From NCBI GenBank assembly GCA_051009475.1, contig JBPCWO010000339.1, positions 1-7,846 of the forward strand: 7,846 nt of DNA, read 5' to 3'. Positions 6,040 through 7,846 of the stretch are shown piece after piece. The notes under the pieces were generated by a model. The model saw nothing but the letters and a program-made list of their open reading frames with translations. It searched no databases and was not told the origin of the DNA. This DNA comes from CAXMNX01 sp051009475 (GTDB lineage: Bacteria; Pseudomonadota; Alphaproteobacteria; Rhodobacterales; Rhodobacteraceae). A program made the translations under genes and the position numbers. The stretch's first letter is position 1. Each line of letters starts with the position of its first letter.

Positions 6040-7388
6040 ACCCAGATATCGCTCGTACAATCGCCGCCGGGATAGCGAGTTTCGTGACAACGGCTCGGCC
6101 CATTCGGCTCTTTACCGAAATCGACCACAAAATTTGGATCGATTTCCATGCCACCATTTTCAGTATCGCAATTGACCATCAACATGCAGCCGCCGTTGGT
6201 CCGGATCTCGGGGTAGAACTGGTTGTCCCAGGTCGAAAAGAGGCTAGTGGTCACGTAGAGACGCTTGCCATCGAGGCTGAGCTGGATCATCTGCGGCCCA
6301 CCGGTCACCCTGACCCCGTTTACTTCTGGTGCGCGTTCCAAGAGGCCTCCCATCCAGACCTGCCCGGTAAGTTTGGGGTCATGCGGGTCGCTGATATCGT
6401 ATTGCCGGATGTCGCCGTGCAGCCAGTTGCATAAATAAAGAAACCGGTCGTCCATCGACAAAAGGATAACCGAGATGACCCCCGGCACCGGGATTGGCCA
6501 CTCAGGATGTGGCTCGTTTTCGACGTCGATGATCTTTTCCCACTTCCACTCGCCATCCGAGTCTTTCCACCAGTGGATGATATTGGCGGAAAGGGCAGCA
6601 CCACAAAACCCATGCGTGCTGTCAGGATCGTGGTGAAAGCGCACTTCAAGCGGTATCAGGCCGTCCTCTCCTAAATAGAAAGTCTGCTTCGGCTCTTTTT
6701 TCTCAAAATCCCATAGATGAATGCGACGGCCATATTTAAGGTGACCAACCTCTTCGAGGTCAAAACCGGGCATGAAAGTATTCGGCGCCGCCCATTCGGA
6801 GGAAGCCATCACATTGTGGCGCGGCTGATACCAAAAGTCATAGCCGAACGGGATGTCGCCCATGGAGTTTTCCCAGCGGCCAACGATGTTGAAGTCTTTG
6901 TCGAGATGCAGGTAACCGCCTGGTGCTTCGCCTTTGGCGTTACCTAGCATCGAGATGATAATATCCGAGCCCAGGCAATGCACAGTGTGTGGTGCAGACA
7001 AGTCGGTTTTGGACTTAATCTCAGCCCCATCAATGATCGTGTGAAGCCGAGGTGCGCGTGGGTCGGTGGCGGTATCGACGATGTGGATATTGGTTGACCG
7101 GACTCCCGGCACAAGCAGATATCCGCGGCTCATCGAGGCGTCGTCGTGACAGGACGAACAGGCGTTCCACCCCATGTGATGCAGCTCATCCCCGATCCCT
7201 GGCATCTCCAACCGGTGGATGACTTCAGAATAGGTGTTGCTGTCGGGATCAGCGTCGATCGTGCAGAGATAGTCCGGCTTTTGGATGCCAGTCCCAGTAT
7301 ATATCGCGATTGTATAGAGCAGCTTTTCTCTGGGAGCCTTCATCGCCTCCTGAGGAGAGGCGTACCCCGGTCCACAGCATTCCACCAA
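6036..7388 (-). CDS. mtoX: Selenium-binding protein SBP56 / methanethiol oxidase homologue
   Basis: A 450-residue beta-propeller protein, aligning by eye over its whole length with human SELENBP1 as remembered. Shared landmarks are C-G-P-G-Y at 5-9, P-D-Y-L 38-41, D-E-L-H-H-x-G-W-N 67-75, C-S-S-C 77-80 (the selenium-binding cysteine region), H-T-V-H-C 134-138, Y-D-F-W-Y-Q-P-R-H-N 183-192, N-W-L-H-G-D 321-326, G-G-P-Q-M-I-Q-L-S-L-D-G-K-R-L-Y 363-378 and the C-terminal R-Y-P-G-G-D-C-x-S-D-I-W. In this family methanethiol plus O2 gives H2S, formaldehyde and H2O2. Histidines 70, 71, 134, 137 and 435 are candidate copper ligands. The start is not ATG: an in-frame TGA lies four codons upstream, so it must be TTG (7388-7386) or the next codon, GTG; GAGGAG stands five bases before TTG. 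No signal peptide is present, unlike the periplasmic Hyphomicrobium enzyme. Its stop overlaps the ferredoxin start. Substrate is inferred from family only. Confidence 0.93.
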   Translation of the reverse strand: MVECCGPGYASPQEAMKAPREKLLYTIAIYTGTGIQKPDYLCTIDADPDSNTYSEVIHRLEMPGIGDELHHMGWNACSSCHDDASMSRGYLLVPGVRSTNIHIVDTATDPRAPRLHTIIDGAEIKSKTDLSAPHTVHCLGSDIIISMLGNAKGEAPGGYLHLDKDFNIVGRWENSMGDIPFGYDFWYQPRHNVMASSEWAAPNTFMPGFDLEEVGHLKYGRRIHLWDFEKKEPKQTFYLGEDGLIPLEVRFHHDPDSTHGFCGAALSANIIHWWKDSDGEWKWEKIIDVENEPHPEWPIPVPGVISVILLSMDDRFLYLCNWLHGDIRQYDISDPHDPKLTGQVWMGGLLERAPEVNGVRVTGGPQMIQLSLDGKRLYVTTSLFSTWDNQFYPEIRTNGGCMLMVNCDTENGGMEIDPNFVVDFGKEPNGPSRCHETRYPGGDCTSDIWV

Positions 7389-7435
7389 TCGTTCTCCTCA
7401 ACCTGGCACCGTCCCGGAAATTTTTGGCATTCGCG

Positions 7436-7465
7436 ATCTTAGACGAGCCTGGCTTCCGACTCCAA
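7436..7465 (-). promoter_or_regulatory. Putative promoter of the methanethiol oxidase-ferredoxin-CoA-binding operon
   Basis: On the minus strand TTGGAG (7465-7460) and TAAGAT (7441-7436) lie 18 bases apart, each a partial sigma-70 match. Transcription would start about 40 bases before the TTG start codon. It is the best pair in the upstream region but remains a by-eye assignment. Confidence 0.3.
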
Positions 7466-7533
7466 TAAAGTCGCGCATGCTAGGCGCAGAAGCAACGCCC
7501 CGCCAACGAAATTGACTGTAAATGCCCTGGATA

Positions 7534-7549
7534 AGAAGTAATGACTTCT
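7534..7549. repeat. Short inverted repeat in the divergent promoter region
   Basis: AGAAGT and ACTTCT are perfect complements with the 4-bp centre AATG. It lies roughly mid-way between the two divergent genes, where a regulator site would be expected. No T-run follows, so it does not look like a terminator. Confidence 0.25.
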
Positions 7550-7572
7550 AACCCGGATCGGCAAATGCGATC

Positions 7573-7602
7573 TGTCGAAGTCTCAGATCTCCATTTTCGA
7601 CA
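7573..7602. repeat. TGTCGAA/TTCGACA inverted repeat
   Basis: Perfect 7-bp arms (7573-7579 and 7596-7602) with a 16-bp spacer lie about 100 bp upstream of the PLP enzyme start. The same heptamer TTCGACA recurs at 7732-7738 inside the start of that gene, and GTCGAAAATGG at 7708-7718 is an 11-bp exact inverted copy of CCATTTTCGAC at 7591-7601. This could be a regulator binding cluster, or chance. Confidence 0.25.
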
Positions 7603-7714
7603 AACTGTAGGCGGAGAGCACCGAATTTGAAGAGAATTCAATGCTCGGTTACTAGGTTGAGTGGGAGACTGCCAACCAAACTGGCACTTTGGGCCAATGC
7701 AGTGGACGTCGAAA

Positions 7715-7846
7715 ATGGGAACATTCGGACATTCGACACTGGATGAGTTCTACCTCGACCCGGATGTACTACACTTGAATCATGGTTCATACGGGGCCGT
7801 TCCAAAGTCGGTTATGCGCGAATACCAACGCCTACAAACCGATGCA
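7715..7846 (+). CDS. Class V PLP-dependent enzyme, isopenicillin-N-epimerase-like (N-terminal fragment)
   Basis: 44 codons of an open frame that runs off the right edge. It reads G-x-x-x-L-D-E-F-Y-L-D-P-D-V-L-H-L-N-H-G-S-Y-G-A-V-P: the L-D-P-D-V-x-x-L-N-H-G-S-[FY]-G-A pattern that opens isopenicillin-N-epimerase-like members of the class V aminotransferase/cysteine desulfurase superfamily. These PLP enzymes act as epimerases, C-S lyases or desulfurases. The PLP lysine and substrate residues are beyond the window, so the reaction cannot be given. ATG 7715 is chosen because the family's N-terminus is short. An in-frame ATG at 7697 or GTG at 7661 would add 6 or 18 residues; an in-frame TGA at 7658-7660 limits the frame. 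No clear Shine-Dalgarno is seen. The gene is divergent from the methanethiol oxidase operon. Confidence 0.8.
   Translation, partial: MGTFGHSTLDEFYLDPDVLHLNHGSYGAVPKSVMREYQRLQTDA

Larger units (their letters stand above)
7389..7696. other. Divergent intergenic region, non-coding
   Basis: About 308 bp between the divergent methanethiol oxidase and class V PLP enzyme genes, with no convincing gene. It holds a strong ribosome-binding site for the minus-strand operon (GAGGAG at about 7394-7399, complement) and the putative promoter at 7436-7465. It also holds a 6-bp-arm inverted repeat AGAAGT-AATG-ACTTCT at 7534-7549, and inverted TGTCGAA/TTCGACA copies at 7573-7579 and 7596-7602. A TGCCA/TGGCA repeat sits at 7670-7686. 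Both genes' control sites should lie here. Confidence 0.55.

Noticed and set aside
6040..6090. Upstream extension of the ferredoxin frame (17 extra codons)
   Set aside because: It lies within the methanethiol oxidase C-terminal coding region, and the Arg/Ser-rich extension is not part of the ferredoxin fold. ATG 6039 gives the normal N-terminus and ATGA coupling.
7146..7442. Plus-strand open frame of 98 codons near the methanethiol oxidase start
   Set aside because: It runs opposite the conserved N-terminal coding region of the SBP56 gene, and the product resembles no known domain.

Overview
The window reads as chromosomal DNA of a Gram-negative bacterium, most likely a member of the Pseudomonadota and possibly an alphaproteobacterium. 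This is an inference from the complete DctPQM-type TRAP transporter layout, the FCD-type GntR regulator, moderate base composition and tight ATGA-coupled genes. No rRNA, tRNA, CRISPR array, insertion sequence or phage gene was seen.

Left block (1-2978, plus strand): the 3' end of a TRAP solute-binding protein gene is followed by its small (DctQ) and large (DctM) membrane subunits and then an intradiol ring-cleavage dioxygenase of the hydroxyquinol/catechol 1,2-dioxygenase type. The genes lie 22 bp apart, overlap by 4 bp and lie 11 bp apart in turn, so they form one operon. The simplest reading is uptake of an organic acid, probably aromatic or leading to an aromatic diol, followed by ring opening. 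Convergent to it (2983-3645, minus) is a GntR/FCD regulator. A 20-bp inverted repeat lies over its predicted -10 element and almost touches its start codon, which suggests autoregulation and possibly a leaderless transcript.

Middle block (3950-5158, plus strand): a lone DRE-TIM metallolyase related to 2-isopropylmalate and homocitrate synthases. It keeps the metal-binding and R-D-x-x-Q motifs, but has glycine where the classical synthases have the catalytic histidine of the SGIH motif. Its reaction is therefore uncertain.

Right block (7388-5214, minus strand): a three-gene operon runs selenium-binding protein/methanethiol oxidase (SBP56 family, TTG or GTG start), plant-type [2Fe-2S] ferredoxin (ATGA overlap) and a small Rossmann CoA-binding protein (1-bp gap). 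It converges on the DRE-TIM gene across a 55-bp spacer that holds a 7-bp-stem hairpin. Divergent from the operon, across about 300 bp of non-coding DNA, is the start of a class V PLP enzyme of the isopenicillin-N-epimerase-like group, cut by the window end.

The least explained part is the set 3950-7846: a DRE-TIM enzyme with an altered active site, a CoA-binding protein, a ferredoxin and a methanethiol oxidase homologue without a signal peptide, next to a PLP enzyme. A role in organosulfur or C1-sulfur metabolism is a hypothesis resting mainly on the methanethiol oxidase homologue.
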